In this document: piece after piece, positions 35,842 through 44,186 of the stretch
Numbering within the stretch: position 1 is the first letter of the stretch
Layout of the letters: each line of letters begins with the position of its first letter
Assembly (NCBI GenBank): GCA_024970065.1
Contig: CP103908.1
Span: 248,001-312,000, forward strand
DNA: 64,000 nt
Reading direction: 5' to 3'
Source of the DNA: Pediococcus acidilactici
GTDB lineage: Bacteria; Bacillota; Bacilli; Lactobacillales; Lactobacillaceae
Notes under the pieces: generated by a model
The model's database searches: none
What the model saw: the letters and a program-made list of their open reading frames with translations, nothing else
What the model was told of the DNA's origin: nothing
Made by a program: the position numbers and the translations under genes

Positions 35842-36189
35842 ATGATGATCGAAGATAAAGCAAGAATGATTCAAGAATATGTTCCGGGAAAGCAAGTGAC
35901 CTTAGCCCACATCGTAGCTAATCCTACGGAAGATATTTACGAGAAACTTGGAATCCAAACTCCTAAGAATGCTTTAGGAATTTTAACGATCACCCCTAGT
36001 GAAGCTTCAATTATTGCAGGGGACGTGGCAACTAAGTCGAGCAACGTAACGTTAGGATTTATTGACCGCTTTAGTGGTTCCGTAGTAATTGTAGGGGAAG
36101 TTTCAGAAGTAGAGTCGGCATTACGGAAGGTAATTAAAACTTTACACGAACTTTTAGGATTTGATATTCCAACAATTACACGTACGTGA
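35842..36189 (+). CDS. pduU: Shell protein PduU (circularly permuted BMC)
   Basis: 115 residues. [21 protein letters not shown] and [20 protein letters not shown] match PduU/EutS shell proteins, whose permuted fold forms hexamers with an N-terminal beta-barrel plug. ATG 35842 lies 6 nt after ACGAGG. Confidence 0.92.
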   Translation: MMIEDKARMIQEYVPGKQVTLAHIVANPTEDIYEKLGIQTPKNALGILTITPSEASIIAGDVATKSSNVTLGFIDRFSGSVVIVGEVSEVESALRKVIKTLHELLGFDIPTITRT

Positions 36190-36202
36190 GGTTAGTGCGA
36201 AA

Positions 36203-37228
36203 ATGGATAAGTTAAATTTAAGAAATCATTTTGTGCTGCCACCATTAGATATGCGGATGGCGCTGTTTGATGGCACGGTTAGCTTAAACGACCTTGAATT
36301 TCATCGACAACGCTCCCGGACGGTAGGAATGGACGTGGTGGGCTCTGCATTTATTTCTGCAGAAGGTAATACCGCTTTAGGATCGATTAGTATTAGTCGC
36401 GATGAAGATGTTGAAGGATTAGGTGAGTTAGCAAAAGTAATTCACCAAAATCATGCAAAAGCGATTATTCAGTTGGTGCATGCTGGACGTTTAGCTAGTC
36501 CACAAGCGATCTTTGGGAAAAAGGCGGTAGCTCCCAGTACTATTTCAGCTCCCTGGTCGCAATTAACTCCGCAAGCACTCACTCGTGATGCCATTTATAA
36601 AATTATTGACCAATACGCAAACGCATTAAAACGAGCGATGGCTGCGGGGTTCGATGGGATAGAAATTCATGGAGCAAACGGCTTTTTACCTCAGCAATTT
36701 ATTTCCCGTAACGCTAATTGTCGGGATGACCAGTTTGGTGGAACTTTAGAGAACCGGTTTCGATTTGTGAAATTGTTGATGCAACGGTTACGTGAAACGA
36801 TTAGTCAATTTGGTAATCCAACGTTTATCTTAGGGTACCGCCTTTCACCAGAAGAGTATGAAGAGGGCGGCTTAAAATTAGGTGAAACGTTACAATTGGC
36901 ACGTCTGTTAGAACAATTAGGAATTGATTACTTAAGTTTATCGCTACATGACTTTATGGCAACCCCACGGACATTTGATACGGAAGTTCCGATAGTAAAA
37001 CTTTTTAATGCGGCGGTAAATCTACCGGTGATGGTTGCTGGGCAAGTTGATAGTGCCAATAAGCTTAAGCAAGCCCAAAACTTTAGTACATTGGTTGGGG
37101 TTGGCCGTCCGTTAATTCACGATCCCAATTGGCTAAATAAGGTAACTGCAGAAAAGCCCTATAAGCCGGAAAGAAAATTGGCCGCTAGTGAAATTGGGGT
37201 GGCACAGACTGTTTATCAAGTACTTTAA
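36203..37228 (+). CDS. NADH:flavin oxidoreductase (old yellow enzyme family)
   Basis: 341 residues, an FMN-dependent TIM-barrel. Typical stretches are IIQLVHAGRLA, FDGIEIHGANGFLPQQF (with the substrate-binding His/Asn), GGTLENRFRF and VGVGRPLIHDPNW. Enzymes of this family reduce alpha,beta-unsaturated carbonyls. It starts 14 nt after pduU and has no promoter of its own, so it is part of the pdu transcript. This is not a standard pdu gene. Reduction of acrolein formed from 3-hydroxypropionaldehyde is an attractive but untested role. Confidence 0.87.
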   Translation: MDKLNLRNHFVLPPLDMRMALFDGTVSLNDLEFHRQRSRTVGMDVVGSAFISAEGNTALGSISISRDEDVEGLGELAKVIHQNHAKAIIQLVHAGRLASPQAIFGKKAVAPSTISAPWSQLTPQALTRDAIYKIIDQYANALKRAMAAGFDGIEIHGANGFLPQQFISRNANCRDDQFGGTLENRFRFVKLLMQRLRETISQFGNPTFILGYRLSPEEYEEGGLKLGETLQLARLLEQLGIDYLSLSLHDFMATPRTFDTEVPIVKLFNAAVNLPVMVAGQVDSANKLKQAQNFSTLVGVGRPLIHDPNWLNKVTAEKPYKPERKLAASEIGVAQTVYQVL

Positions 37229-37254
37229 AAATAACAATCCACGAGGAGAACTCA

Positions 37255-38043
37255 ATGTGTAGTAAAAGAATTTTGAATTTATCCGGTGGATTTAACTTTC
37301 GTGACTTAGGAGGGTACCCGGCTGCCGGTGCACGCCAAGTGAAATGGCATAAATTAGTGCGTTCAGGGTACTTATCAGATTTGACAGATCAAGATCTTCA
37401 AAAGTTGGTAGATTACGGGATCAATGTAGTAATTGATCTGCGTTCAAAATCAGAAGTACAAAGTTTTCCGGATAGATTAAACTCCCATATTAAATATATT
37501 AACTTACCAATCTTTCAGGACGATCAAACGGAAAGTGGTGCATCTTTAGAACGAATTTACCAACTTTACGCTCGAAGTGACCAAGGCGGTTTTCAACAGA
37601 TGATGCGTTCTTACCGCAAGTTAGTTACTGACCCGCATGCTCAACAAGCCTATCAGCGTTTTTTTGCATTACTGGAGAAATACGGTAAAAATGGTGGAAT
37701 ACTTTTCCACTGTTCTGCGGGGAAGGATCGGACGGGGATGTGCACACTACTTTTGTTAGCAACTTTAGGAGTTGACAACGAAGTGGTACGTAAAGATTAT
37801 TTGCTAACAAATCCAGCTTCGAAGTCCCGAATCGAATGGCGTCGTAATGAAGCCAAGAAGATGCATTTAGGAAGAAACTTTGTTCAATCAGTTGAAGACT
37901 TAGCTTCTGTTAGAGACGAATACTATGATCAACTAGTAGGAATGCTTGAGTACCAGTATGGTGGCATTATTCAATATTTGAAAACGGAAATTCAAATGAC
38001 TAAGGAGCAAAGATCCAACTTGCAAAGAATTTATTTGGACTAA
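37255..38043 (+). CDS. Tyrosine/serine phosphatase (Y_phosphatase3 type)
   Basis: 262 residues. FHCSAGKDRTGMCTLLLL is the CX5R catalytic loop (Cys-Ser-Ala-Gly-Lys-Asp-Arg), with NFRDLGGY near the N-terminus as in this LipA/IphP-like group. It is cytoplasmic, with no signal peptide. Last gene of the pdu operon, 26 nt after the flavoenzyme, before the 38082 terminator. The substrate (protein, phosphoinositide or small phosphoester) is unknown. Confidence 0.85.
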   Translation: MCSKRILNLSGGFNFRDLGGYPAAGARQVKWHKLVRSGYLSDLTDQDLQKLVDYGINVVIDLRSKSEVQSFPDRLNSHIKYINLPIFQDDQTESGASLERIYQLYARSDQGGFQQMMRSYRKLVTDPHAQQAYQRFFALLEKYGKNGGILFHCSAGKDRTGMCTLLLLATLGVDNEVVRKDYLLTNPASKSRIEWRRNEAKKMHLGRNFVQSVEDLASVRDEYYDQLVGMLEYQYGGIIQYLKTEIQMTKEQRSNLQRIYLD

Positions 38044-38081
38044 AAGCTTTCAATAGACAAAATATTACAAAAATTTTTAAA

Positions 38082-38114
38082 GAGGTTGGAAAACGTTAAT
38101 TCCAACCTCATTTT
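38082..38114 (+). terminator. Terminator of the main pdu operon
   Basis: GAGGTTGGAA pairs with TTCCAACCTC (10 bp, 8-nt loop), followed by ATTTTT. Confidence 0.92.
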
Positions 38115-38221
38115 TAGCATTCTTAATGATGTAGATGCAAAGTTATGGGTTTTATTTTAGAAAAAGTTTTCTATAATTTTAAGTAGCTAAGGCAACAGAA
38201 AAAATAAAGAAGGAAATCAAA

Positions 38222-39415
38222 ATGAAGGTAGAGCCAAAAATCGTTGGAAACGTTATCAAATCGGTTAATCCCTATGGCTGTCGACAAGCAGTTTTAAATC
38301 AAATTAATTACGTGAAGTCTAAGGGAAAGTATGCTGGGCCCAAAAAAGTATTGGTGCTGGGTGGTTCATCAAGTTATGGATTAGCTACCCGAATCACCAC
38401 GGCGTTTGGCAGTGGCGCGGATACCATTAACGTGGCTTATGAACGCGGTCCGCAAAGCCCTGAAAAATTAGGGTCTGCGGGATGGTACAACAGCATCTTC
38501 TTTAAACAATTTGCTGAGCAAGCGGGGCTAATTGCCCAAAATTTTATTGGAGATGCCTATAGTGACACCATGAAACAACGGGTGATTGAATATATCAAAA
38601 ATGAATTTGGTGGAAAGATTGATTTGCTTGTATATAGTTTAGCGGCACCAAAACGAAATGATCCCCGGACGGGAACGGAATGGCGGTCGGTCTTAAAGCC
38701 AATCAACCAAAGCGTGACCGGAGAAAATATCGATTTGGAACACGAACGACTATTTACCCAAACGATTTCTCCTGCGTCCCCAGAAGAAATTCAGGGGACC
38801 GCCAAGGTAATGGGAGGCGAAGACTGGGAGTGGTGGATCCAGGCGTTAAAAGAAGCTAATGTCTTGGCCGAAAACTTTAAAACAGTACTATATTCTTATA
38901 TTGGACCAGAGATGACTTATCCGTTCTATCATGAAGGTACCTTAGGGGTAGCAAAAACCCAAGCAGAGGAGTCTGCTGATCGTATTAATCAAGAATTAAA
39001 GCCGCTCCAAGGGCGGGCACTAATTTGTGTATCAACTGTGGTAACTACTAAAGCAAGCGTAGTAATTCCAATTATGCCAAAATACATGATTGCTTTATAC
39101 AAAGTGATGACCGATGAAGCGACGCACGAAAATCCAATCATGCATAAAGATCGGGTTTATCGTGAAATGATTTATGGTAAACATCCGATTTATGATCAAA
39201 AGGGCCGACTGCGTGCCGATCATTATGAACTGCGTCCTTCCACCCAAGCGAAGACTCAAGCATTATATAAGCAAATTAACGCGGATAACTTTCGGTCCGC
39301 CATGACTGGATACGCCCAGTTTAAGAAGGAGTTTCTAAATACGGCGGGATTCGATGTAGATGGAACAAGTACTAACGAGTTCGAATTTGACGACCTGTTA
39401 CGGTTAAAACCTTAA
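38222..39415 (+). CDS. fabV: Trans-2-enoyl-(acyl carrier protein or CoA) reductase, FabV/Ter family
   Basis: 397 residues. The NAD site is LGGSSSYGLATRITTAFGSG. The active-site signature YX8K is visible as YHEGTLGVAK, and YSLAAPKR is typical of FabV. It reduces trans-2-enoyl thioesters in fatty-acid synthesis; Ter relatives reduce crotonyl-CoA. FabV enzymes resist triclosan. It is monocistronic between the pdu terminator and pocR, outside any fab cluster. A link to acryloyl-CoA or acrolein handling in the pdu context is conceivable but unproven. Confidence 0.9.
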   Translation: MKVEPKIVGNVIKSVNPYGCRQAVLNQINYVKSKGKYAGPKKVLVLGGSSSYGLATRITTAFGSGADTINVAYERGPQSPEKLGSAGWYNSIFFKQFAEQAGLIAQNFIGDAYSDTMKQRVIEYIKNEFGGKIDLLVYSLAAPKRNDPRTGTEWRSVLKPINQSVTGENIDLEHERLFTQTISPASPEEIQGTAKVMGGEDWEWWIQALKEANVLAENFKTVLYSYIGPEMTYPFYHEGTLGVAKTQAEESADRINQELKPLQGRALICVSTVVTTKASVVIPIMPKYMIALYKVMTDEATHENPIMHKDRVYREMIYGKHPIYDQKGRLRADHYELRPSTQAKTQALYKQINADNFRSAMTGYAQFKKEFLNTAGFDVDGTSTNEFEFDDLLRLKP

Positions 39416-39425
39416 GTAAGCAAAT

Positions 39426-39489
39426 ACAAAAAACTGTCAAAATGGAGGTTGGCATGTAAATGCTAACGGACCATTCCGGCAGTTTTTTG
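39426..39489. terminator. Bidirectional terminator between fabV and pocR
   Basis: AAAAACTG and CAGTTTTTT close a long hairpin with inner AATGG/CCATT and GTTGGCAT/ATGCTAAC arms. The genes on either side converge on it. Confidence 0.8.
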
Positions 39490-39502
39490 TTTGAGGGTAA
39501 AT

Positions 39503-40609
39503 TTAACGAAAATCCACGTACATCCATTGGACTACGGAGACGCCCTTGGTAGAAATTAAATCCGCGGAGTTAGTAGGTTGGCGACCATCAACGGTAAAAA
39601 TCCAACCACTCTTTTCGTTTGCGTCAGTTAAATCACCAATACTATTAACGTATAAGTAGCCGTTGGCGGACTCATAATAATAGTCTAGATTTTGCTTCGT
39701 AAAGAATGTTTTGGAAACGTCAAAAACGGAAGCATTTTTAGGCCAGTCTAAAGTGTGGTGGATCGTGTATATACGACTAATGGCTGCATTTTCCTTACGA
39801 TATTTAGACGGGGTGGTTCCGGTGATTTTTTTAAATATTTTAGTGAAATAACTAGTTTGCGAAAAGCCCGCGATGTTAGAAATTAAGTTGATTGGTTTAC
39901 GACTTAAAATTAATTCCCTTTGGGCATGGGCAATTTTTTGTTGATTAATGTAATTGATAAAATTAATGTCCATATACTTTTTGAAAATCCGACTTAAATA
40001 AGACGGTGATAAGAAAACATGTTCCGCCACGGTACTAAGGGTTAATTGACTAGTAAGGTTCTCACAAATATAGTCAGTGGCCTCCTTAATACTCCGGATA
40101 GCTTCAAATTTTTCATTACTAGTTCGAATTTGAGGATCTTCTGCAGTCGCAATTGGTAAGACATTATTAGCCGAACTTTTTAGCTGCAATAATGTGCTCA
40201 AATAATTTATTTTAGTTAATTGTTCGTCAGTTAGTGGCTCCAAAACTAGCGCCGTTAAATCCTGACGGTTAGCAAAATGACTATTAAATAAATTGGATAG
40301 ATATTCTTTTGATACCTGAATTCGGTGATTGGAAGACTTGGCCGAACTGCACATCGTAAACCCCCAAACCTTATTATTAAGAATGATTGGGAAGATGATC
40401 GACTTGCCAAAATGTTCTGGATCAAGCGTCTTTTGGATAACTTTATTGTCAGTGATAATATCGCCCCGGTAAACTAATACTCCAGTAAAGCTATAGAAAA
40501 GTACGTCAATTTGGGTGATTTCATAAAAAGCGTTTAATGAATTGGCAAGCTTAGTATAAGAGTCCGGTGTATATCGATCGTCATGTGTCTGATTCAATGC
40601 ACTTAACAT
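39503..40609 (-). CDS. pocR: AraC-family pdu activator PocR with C-terminal DUF4430-like domain
   Basis: 368 residues. Residues about 15-120 are a PocR-type sensory domain (SLNAFYEITQIDVLFYSFTG, FGKSIIFPIILNNKVWGFT). Residues about 172-270 are two AraC HTHs (LSTVAEHVFLSPSYLSRIFK, ISNIAGFSQTSYFTKIFKK). The last 85 residues are unexpected: GYLYVNSIGDL, KSGWIFTVDG and VVQWMYVDFR line up with the DUF4430 domain of the surface protein at 21133 (YVNRIGKY, GWKYYVNN, LYWRFVDGY). PocR activates pdu genes in relatives. The extra domain suggests sensing of cobalamin. ATG 40609 is 6 nt after AGGAGG. Confidence 0.85.
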   Translation of the reverse strand: MLSALNQTHDDRYTPDSYTKLANSLNAFYEITQIDVLFYSFTGVLVYRGDIITDNKVIQKTLDPEHFGKSIIFPIILNNKVWGFTMCSSAKSSNHRIQVSKEYLSNLFNSHFANRQDLTALVLEPLTDEQLTKINYLSTLLQLKSSANNVLPIATAEDPQIRTSNEKFEAIRSIKEATDYICENLTSQLTLSTVAEHVFLSPSYLSRIFKKYMDINFINYINQQKIAHAQRELILSRKPINLISNIAGFSQTSYFTKIFKKITGTTPSKYRKENAAISRIYTIHHTLDWPKNASVFDVSKTFFTKQNLDYYYESANGYLYVNSIGDLTDANEKSGWIFTVDGRQPTNSADLISTKGVSVVQWMYVDFR

Positions 40610-40628
40610 GATCAACCTCCTAATAAAA

Positions 40629-40648
40629 ATTATATGAAAACGATTTCT
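40629..40648 (-). promoter_or_regulatory. cre site and -10 box of pocR
   Basis: On the minus strand the -10 box TATAAT is at 40634-40629, directly downstream of a cre match whose plus-strand sequence is TGAAAACGATTTCT (40635-40648). CcpA would block pocR transcription. Confidence 0.6.
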
Positions 40649-40717
40649 TTCGATTAATTATGAGGCAAGAAATTACTATTCACAATGCAATATAATGTCA
40701 ATTTATTGATAAAATGA

Positions 40718-40748
40718 CAATATTTTTAGTAAAACTTGTAAAATATTG
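40718..40748. promoter_or_regulatory. Inverted repeat between pocR and ECF operon, candidate PocR site
   Basis: CAATATTTT (40718-40726) and AAAATATTG (40740-40748) are perfect inverted arms 13 bp apart. The AATATTTTAC half-site also occurs upstream of pduA. A shared activator site is inferred. Confidence 0.4.
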
Positions 40749-40796
40749 CGAACAAAACAAGATAGTACAAATACTCGAGAAAGGACAAATTATTAC

Positions 40797-40874
40797 TACT
40801 TTTTGGGGAAAAAGTATCACTTTCGCAGTTTCGGGAATGGTACCGTTAAAGTAACCATTTTTAAAGAAAGTGAT
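40797..40874 (+). promoter_or_regulatory. Structured leader of the ECF operon with ribosome-site pairing
   Basis: TACTTTTTGGGGAAAAAGTA (40797-40816) is a perfect hairpin. ATCACTTTC (40816-40824) can pair with GAAAGTGAT (40866-40874), the sequence 5 nt before the ATG, enclosing AATGGT/ACCATT (40836-40841, 40854-40859). The layout suggests translation control. There is no B12-box, so it is not a classical cobalamin riboswitch. Confidence 0.5.
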
Positions 40875-40879
40875 TATAG

Positions 40880-41803
40880 ATGAAAGAGCAGCCTATTAAA
40901 ACAAAGGTTAAGAAGCAAAATATGTCCCTTGAGTTTGAGCGGTTAAATCCGGCTATTATTTTTTCGTATTACCTGATGTTAATTTTGATTACGGTTTTAT
41001 TTAATTCACCGATTGTTTTAATAATTGAATTCATCGCAGTTTTAGGGCTATTAATCCGGGTTTCTGATCCAACTACGGCATTTAAGACGCTCAGGGCAAC
41101 TGGAATAATGGCGTTATTTATTATCATTATTAATCCGTTGACGAATCATAACGGGGCGCACTTATTAGTGGTTTTTCATGGGTTAACGGTTACTAAAGAA
41201 GCTTTGTTATACGGAGTGTTGATGGCGTTATCGTTAACCAACGTAATTTTACTTTTTGCCTCGTACAACAAACTGATGACTAATAATAAATTTATGTTTT
41301 TATTTGGTAAGATTTTGCCCCGACTTTCATTACTCACGATGATTGTAATGCGTTTTATCCCGCTGTTTTTAAAGCGCTTTAAAAGTATTGGTCAAATTCA
41401 AAAAATGAGGGGAATCAACATTAATAAAGGAAGCGTGCGTCAACGTACTAAAGCGTTAATGCAGTTAATGCAAGTACTGTTGGTGGATGCGTGTTATAAC
41501 GCTTTTCAAACTGCAGATTCAATGACTGCTCGCGGATTTGGGAGCACAAAAAGGACGAATTACCAACGTTACCAGATGACCCATCGTGATATAACGTACG
41601 CAGGAATTCTAGTTGGAGGTGGGGCAATTTTAATTGGGGAAGCAATTCGCCGAGTGGGCGTAATACAAATTTATCCCAGTTTACAAATGGATTGGGGAAC
41701 GTGGCAAAGCGAGGTGCTCCTTGCTGGAACGGTCGCTCTGATTTGTGGTTTACCTATGGTTGTAGAGTTGAAGGAGGAGCTTTGGTGGAAATTTTACAAG
41801 TAA
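40880..41803 (+). CDS. ecfT: ECF transporter transmembrane (T) component
   Basis: 307 residues. The membrane protein has hydrophobic segments in its N-terminal half, the cytoplasmic coupling helices with the Arg-Gly motifs KMRGININKG and TARGFGSTKR, and two extra C-terminal segments. It links the S component to the ATPase. Its end overlaps the start of the ATPase gene by 19 nt. A dedicated T gene in the same operon as A and S marks a group I ECF system. Confidence 0.87.
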   Translation: MKEQPIKTKVKKQNMSLEFERLNPAIIFSYYLMLILITVLFNSPIVLIIEFIAVLGLLIRVSDPTTAFKTLRATGIMALFIIIINPLTNHNGAHLLVVFHGLTVTKEALLYGVLMALSLTNVILLFASYNKLMTNNKFMFLFGKILPRLSLLTMIVMRFIPLFLKRFKSIGQIQKMRGININKGSVRQRTKALMQLMQVLLVDACYNAFQTADSMTARGFGSTKRTNYQRYQMTHRDITYAGILVGGGAILIGEAIRRVGVIQIYPSLQMDWGTWQSEVLLAGTVALICGLPMVVELKEELWWKFYK

Positions 41804-43431
41804 AAGATTTAAATTTTAAGTATGCCCTTGCCAAAAAAGTTAACTTAGCAAAGGTTAATTTGAGCGTTAACCAAGGCGATTTCACACTCATTATTGGTGA
41901 TTCAGGAAGCGGCAAAACCACTTTATTGAGGCAACTAAAAAAAGAATTATGGCCAGTTGGTGAGCGACACGGAACGATTAAATTTAAAAACCAACCTTTA
42001 GAGGATCTATCACCGATTGAAAGTGCCCAAAAAATCGGGATGGTATTTCAAAATCCTGATGACCAACTTGTAATGGATACGGTAATCCAAGAACTCGCCT
42101 TTTCATTGGAAAACGTGGGGGAAGATAGCGATAATATTCAACGAAAAATTGCTGAAATGGTCAGCTTTTTTGGGTTTCAAGATATTTTATATGCATCGGT
42201 AAACGAACTTTCTGGTGGTCAAAAGCAGTTGGTTAACTTAGCAGCAGTATTAATTTTGCAACCGGAATTGCTGCTTTTAGACGAACCCACCGCCCAACTA
42301 GATCCCATTGCGACTAAGGAGTTCATTAGCCTTTTACAAAGGGTGCATGACGAATTGGGCGTAACAATTATGATTAGCGAACATCAATTAGACGAGTTGC
42401 TACCGTTAGCTACTCAATTATGCATTTTGGAAGAAGGCAAATTAACGTTCGTTGGTAAAGTTAGTGAAGGAATTCAACGAGCTGCCCATAGCCAAAAATT
42501 GGCCGAATTTATTCCAGAAATTCCCCGCTTGTTTTTGACCGAAAACGTAATTACGGATTCTTCAAAAGCTACCGTACCATTAACGGTGGTCGATGGTAAA
42601 CGCTTTATAAATAATCATAAAATAAAATTTCAGCAACAAAAACGAAGTATCCCACAATTACATAATGACCCGGTTTTAAAAGCTACTCACGTTGACTTTA
42701 AGTATGAGCGAAATGATCCATTAATTTTGAATGATCTAGCGTTGACTGTGCAACGTGGTGAATGGTTATCGATTGTTGGGCGCAACGGAACTGGTAAGTC
42801 TACCCTGTTAAAGTGTCTAACAGGGATGCAAAAAACACGGCGAGGAAAGATATCCGTGTTAAATCGCAAACTTACTAAATGGACAAGTGATCAGTTATAC
42901 GAAGTGATGGGGTACTTATCCCAAAATCCTGCTGATCATTTTAGTTATGATACGGTGTCCGATGAATTTGTTAATCGCGCGAAGGAGCTGGGATTGACAG
43001 ACCCTCAAGAAGTTGGGCAAGCAATGCTATCACGTTTGAAAATTAACTCTTTGAAGAATAAAAATCCTCACGATACAAGCGGGGGCGAAAAGCAATTAAT
43101 CGCCTTGGGAATTATCCTGATTGGCCAGCCGAAGATTTTACTCCTAGATGAACCTACGAAGGGGTTGGACCCGCTACGTAAAAGAGAATTAGGGAAGTTA
43201 TTACAAAAACTCCAAGAAACAGGGATGACCATTATCACCACTAGTCATGACATGAGCTTTAGTGCTACGTACGCCACCCGTTGTGCCATGTTGTTCGATG
43301 GTAAAATCACTTCCGTAGCGGATCCGTACGCTTTTTTTACCAAAAATTTCTTTTATACCACTCCGATTAACCGAATGGTGCGTGATCAGTTGCCAGAGGC
43401 GCTAATATGGAGGGAGCTTAACTATGAATAA
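41785..43431 (+). CDS. ecfA: ECF transporter ATPase, two fused ABC domains
   Basis: 548 residues. Domain 1 (about 1-240) has Walker A GDSGSGKT, signature LSGGQKQ and LLLLDEPTAQLD. Domain 2 (about 300-535) has GRNGTGKS, TSGGEKQ and ILLLDEPTKGLD. This corresponds to EcfA and EcfA' in one chain. I choose GTG 41785, 7 nt after GGAGG; longer frames overlap ecfT more and have no ribosome site. It overlaps the S gene by 8 nt. Confidence 0.9.
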   Translation: MEILQVKDLNFKYALAKKVNLAKVNLSVNQGDFTLIIGDSGSGKTTLLRQLKKELWPVGERHGTIKFKNQPLEDLSPIESAQKIGMVFQNPDDQLVMDTVIQELAFSLENVGEDSDNIQRKIAEMVSFFGFQDILYASVNELSGGQKQLVNLAAVLILQPELLLLDEPTAQLDPIATKEFISLLQRVHDELGVTIMISEHQLDELLPLATQLCILEEGKLTFVGKVSEGIQRAAHSQKLAEFIPEIPRLFLTENVITDSSKATVPLTVVDGKRFINNHKIKFQQQKRSIPQLHNDPVLKATHVDFKYERNDPLILNDLALTVQRGEWLSIVGRNGTGKSTLLKCLTGMQKTRRGKISVLNRKLTKWTSDQLYEVMGYLSQNPADHFSYDTVSDEFVNRAKELGLTDPQEVGQAMLSRLKINSLKNKNPHDTSGGEKQLIALGIILIGQPKILLLDEPTKGLDPLRKRELGKLLQKLQETGMTIITTSHDMSFSATYATRCAMLFDGKITSVADPYAFFTKNFFYTTPINRMVRDQLPEALIWRELNYE

Positions 43432-44113
43432 GCGGATGACGGGAATTACTTTTTTAGTGGCAATTATTATTTTTTTGATTTTTCTAACTTTTGTAACCGC
43501 ACTCCAAGGTCAACATTTTCTTCTGTTCAGTTTTATCTGTTTGATTGCTAGCGTAATTCCGTTTTATTGGAAATTTGAAAATAGCGAACTCAAAGCACGA
43601 GAAGTGGTATTTTTGGCGGTGTTAATTGCGATCGCTGCAGTTAGTCGAGTACCGTTTGCAATTATTCCGAACGTCCAGCCAACTAGTTTTGTGATTATAA
43701 CGGCGGGGGCGGTATTAGGACCAGAATCGGGATTTATTATTGGCTCTACCGTTGCGTTGACATCTAATATGTTTCTTGGACAAGGGCCATGGACCCCGTG
43801 GCAGATGTTTGCCTGGGGAATGATGGGGATGACGGCAGGATTGCTAAAAAACACTTGGTTAGCTAATAACAAATACGTGATGGTAATTTTTGGCTTCGTT
43901 TGGGGATTTATTTTCGGGTGGATTATGGACCTTTGGTATTTAGTTGCATACATTAATCCGCTGAATCTTAAGGCGATGTTACTTACTTTTCTAGGAACTG
44001 GTTACTTTGACTTATTACATGCTTTATCAAACGTCTTTTTCTTGTTAATTTTTTATAATTCTTGGAAAAAGATTATTACCCGTTTCAAGATTAAGTACGG
44101 GTTACTTGATTGA
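43424..44113 (+). CDS. cbrT: ECF transporter S component, CbrT-like (cobalamin candidate)
   Basis: 229 residues with about six hydrophobic segments. The core ITAGAVLGPESGFIIGSTVAL and GQGPWTPWQMFAWGMMGMTAG is typical of the CbrT-type S proteins that carry cobalamin in lactobacilli. The pdu context, the B12-dependent enzymes and the DUF4430 proteins all support cobalamin, but the specificity is not proven by sequence. It is translationally coupled to the ATPase gene. Confidence 0.78.
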   Translation: MNKRMTGITFLVAIIIFLIFLTFVTALQGQHFLLFSFICLIASVIPFYWKFENSELKAREVVFLAVLIAIAAVSRVPFAIIPNVQPTSFVIITAGAVLGPESGFIIGSTVALTSNMFLGQGPWTPWQMFAWGMMGMTAGLLKNTWLANNKYVMVIFGFVWGFIFGWIMDLWYLVAYINPLNLKAMLLTFLGTGYFDLLHALSNVFFLLIFYNSWKKIITRFKIKYGLLD

Positions 44114-44136
44114 TTTAAGTAATATATGGTAAATAA

Positions 44137-44178
44137 AAAACACGTCTGCCTATTCCATTTGAAAGGGACGCGTTTTGT
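44137..44178. terminator. Terminator between convergent ECF operon and glpK
   Basis: AAAACACGTC pairs with GACGCGTTTT (one mismatch), followed by GTTTGG; bidirectional use is plausible. Confidence 0.65.
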
Positions 44179-44186
44179 TTGGACAA

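Noticed and set aside
40749..40879. Cobalamin riboswitch in the ECF leader
   Set aside because: The region is too short and I find no B12-box or matching core; only local hairpins are visible. The pduA leader was also searched without success.
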